From assembly GCA_035541035.1 (NCBI GenBank), contig DATLFO010000158.1, forward strand, positions 1 through 14,144: a DNA stretch of 14,144 bases. Reading direction: 5' to 3'. The notes below the pieces were generated by a model. It searched no databases and was not told where the DNA came from. It saw only the letters and a list, made by a program, of their open reading frames with translations. This DNA is from DASWHR01 sp035541035. GTDB taxonomy: Bacteria > Actinomycetota > AC-67. The stretch's first letter is position 1; each line of letters starts with the position of its first letter. Shown here one piece after another: positions 13,343 to 14,144 of this stretch. Made by a program: the position numbers and the translations under genes.

Positions 13343-14144
13343 ATGCGTCATGCGACGGGCGCCGGCGTCGCGGCGGGCCTGGCCCTTGCCGCGTTGCTCG
13401 CGCTGCCTGCGGCCGCGGCCGAATCGACACTCGAGCTCAAGGCCGGCGGATATCCGGTCCCCTACCTGTCGGTCCCGATCGACGCGTCGATGCCGGGACC
13501 GGCTATCGATGTGGGCGCGGGCGACTTCACCGTCGAGCTGTTCCTGCGCGCCTCACCCGGCGCCAATACCGTCGAGGCCTGCGACCTGACGCCGCAATGG
13601 CATCTGGGGTCGGTGCTGATCGACCGTAGCCGCGCGGCCGACCAGGGACGCCGGGGCTTCGGCCTTGCGTTGTCACGCGATCGGCTCGTGTTCGGCGTGA
13701 CGGGACCCGACGGAGAGCACGCGAGCGTTTGCGGCTCAAGGCGCATCGCCGACGGAGCCTGGCATCACGTCGCGGCGCAGCGACGCGCGGCCGACGGGCG
13801 AATCACGATCTGGGTGGACGGCGCCCTCGACGCGTCGGCGACCGGACCGTCGGGTGACGTGTCGTATCCCGACGGCGCCACGTATCCGTTCGGCTGCAAT
13901 TGCTCGCAGGATCCGTACCTGTTCATCGGGGCGAAGGAGCATCACTCCGCCCCCTCGTTCGTGGGGCGCGTCGACGAGCTACGGATCTCGAGCGCGCTGC
14001 GCTACGCGGGTCCGTTCACGCGGCCTGCGCGCGCATTCACGCCGGACGCGAAAACGGCGGCGCTGTACCACTTCGACGAGGGCTCGGGCAGCGTCGCGCG
14101 AGACGCGACCGGCCGCCTCGATGCAACGTTCGGGACCTGGACGG
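13343..14144 (+). CDS. Secreted LamG/concanavalin A-like domain protein (3' end cut by window edge)
   Basis: 267 residues are visible, open at the right edge. A signal peptide covers about 1-26 (MRHATGAGVAAGLALAALLA, LPAAAAES). A LamG_3-type beta-sandwich spans about 55-225: strand DFTVELFLRA (61-70), the signature GAWHHVAAQRR (138-148) with ITIWVDG (154-160), and FVGRVDELRISS (206-217). Cys80, 130, 185 and 187 may form disulfides. YHFDEGSGSVARDATGR (242-258) looks like the opening of a second LamG repeat, so the full protein is probably longer and multi-domain. Such domains bind carbohydrates or proteins outside the cell. The ATG at 13343 opens the signal peptide. An ATG at 13350, better spaced after AGGA, is in a different frame and gives a shadow product. 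It diverges from the LarA homologue across an 85-base gap. Confidence 0.82.
   Translation, partial: MRHATGAGVAAGLALAALLALPAAAAESTLELKAGGYPVPYLSVPIDASMPGPAIDVGAGDFTVELFLRASPGANTVEACDLTPQWHLGSVLIDRSRAADQGRRGFGLALSRDRLVFGVTGPDGEHASVCGSRRIADGAWHHVAAQRRAADGRITIWVDGALDASATGPSGDVSYPDGATYPFGCNCSQDPYLFIGAKEHHSAPSFVGRVDELRISSALRYAGPFTRPARAFTPDAKTAALYHFDEGSGSVARDATGRLDATFGTWT

Noticed and set aside
13350..13589. ATG 7 bases downstream of the LamG start with better RBS spacing
   Set aside because: It opens a different frame giving a short Arg/Ser-rich product; the signal peptide and LamG motifs are in the frame of the ATG at 13343.
11884..13629. 581-codon plus-strand open frame antisense to the LarA homologue
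   Set aside because: A high-GC shadow: no RBS, His/Arg/Asp-rich composition without domain pattern, and it covers a clear minus-strand family gene and the start of the LamG gene.
1..14144. CRISPR array, insertion sequence, phage or defence-island signatures
   Set aside because: No regularly spaced repeats, transposase or integrase motifs, or cas, restriction or retron-like proteins were seen; the only defence-like item is the small VapBC-type pair.

Overview
High-GC bacterial DNA, roughly two-thirds G+C by eye, with tight gene packing, many GTG starts and 4-base ATGA/GTGA overlaps. It most likely comes from an actinobacterium, possibly an uncultured lineage. The main evidence is the DUF3090 protein next to an MSMEG_4193-type histidine phosphatase, which is two thirds of a cassette known mainly from Actinobacteria. 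An F420-type luciferase-like oxidoreductase and several TAnnnT-box, apparently leaderless starts fit the same picture. I see no rRNA, tRNA, CRISPR array, insertion sequence or phage gene, and no intergenic gap longer than about 200 bases.

Region 1 (1-3790, minus strand) is one five-gene operon, read right to left: F420-type LLM oxidoreductase, lipoprotein, FIST-domain protein, histidine phosphatase, and DUF3090 protein (cut by the window edge). Three of the four junctions overlap and the fourth is a 38-base gap. Region 2 (3862-5903, plus) is a translationally coupled pair: an exported glycerophosphodiester phosphodiesterase and an exported bacterial lysyl oxidase that keeps its copper histidines and both residues of its quinone cofactor. 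It ends near a strong intrinsic terminator at 5973-5996. Because a TATACT box lies just before that terminator, it may also act in the infA leader.

Region 3 (6018-6726) holds a stand-alone infA with an unusual basic Gly/Arg-rich N-terminal extension of about 50 residues. It converges on a small secreted/membrane protein of unknown function, and a perfect hairpin covers both stop codons. Region 4 (6927-8783, plus) is an exported CocE/NonD-type serine hydrolase with a very clear ribosome binding site.

Region 5 (8796-13257, minus) reads right to left: a LarA (nickel-pincer racemase) homologue that lacks one catalytic His, a lipoprotein, a second exported CocE/PepX-like hydrolase, and a small RHH antitoxin/PIN toxin (VapBC-type) pair. 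Region 6 (13343 to the end, plus) is the start of a secreted LamG/concanavalin-A-like protein diverging from larA.

The window is chromosomal in character and rich in exported proteins: two lipoproteins, two secreted hydrolases, GDPD, lysyl oxidase, LamG and one small membrane protein. I found no defence island or clearly new multi-gene system. The strongest leads are the GDPD-lysyl oxidase couple, the extended IF-1 with an attenuator-like leader, and the altered LarA active site next to a lipoprotein.
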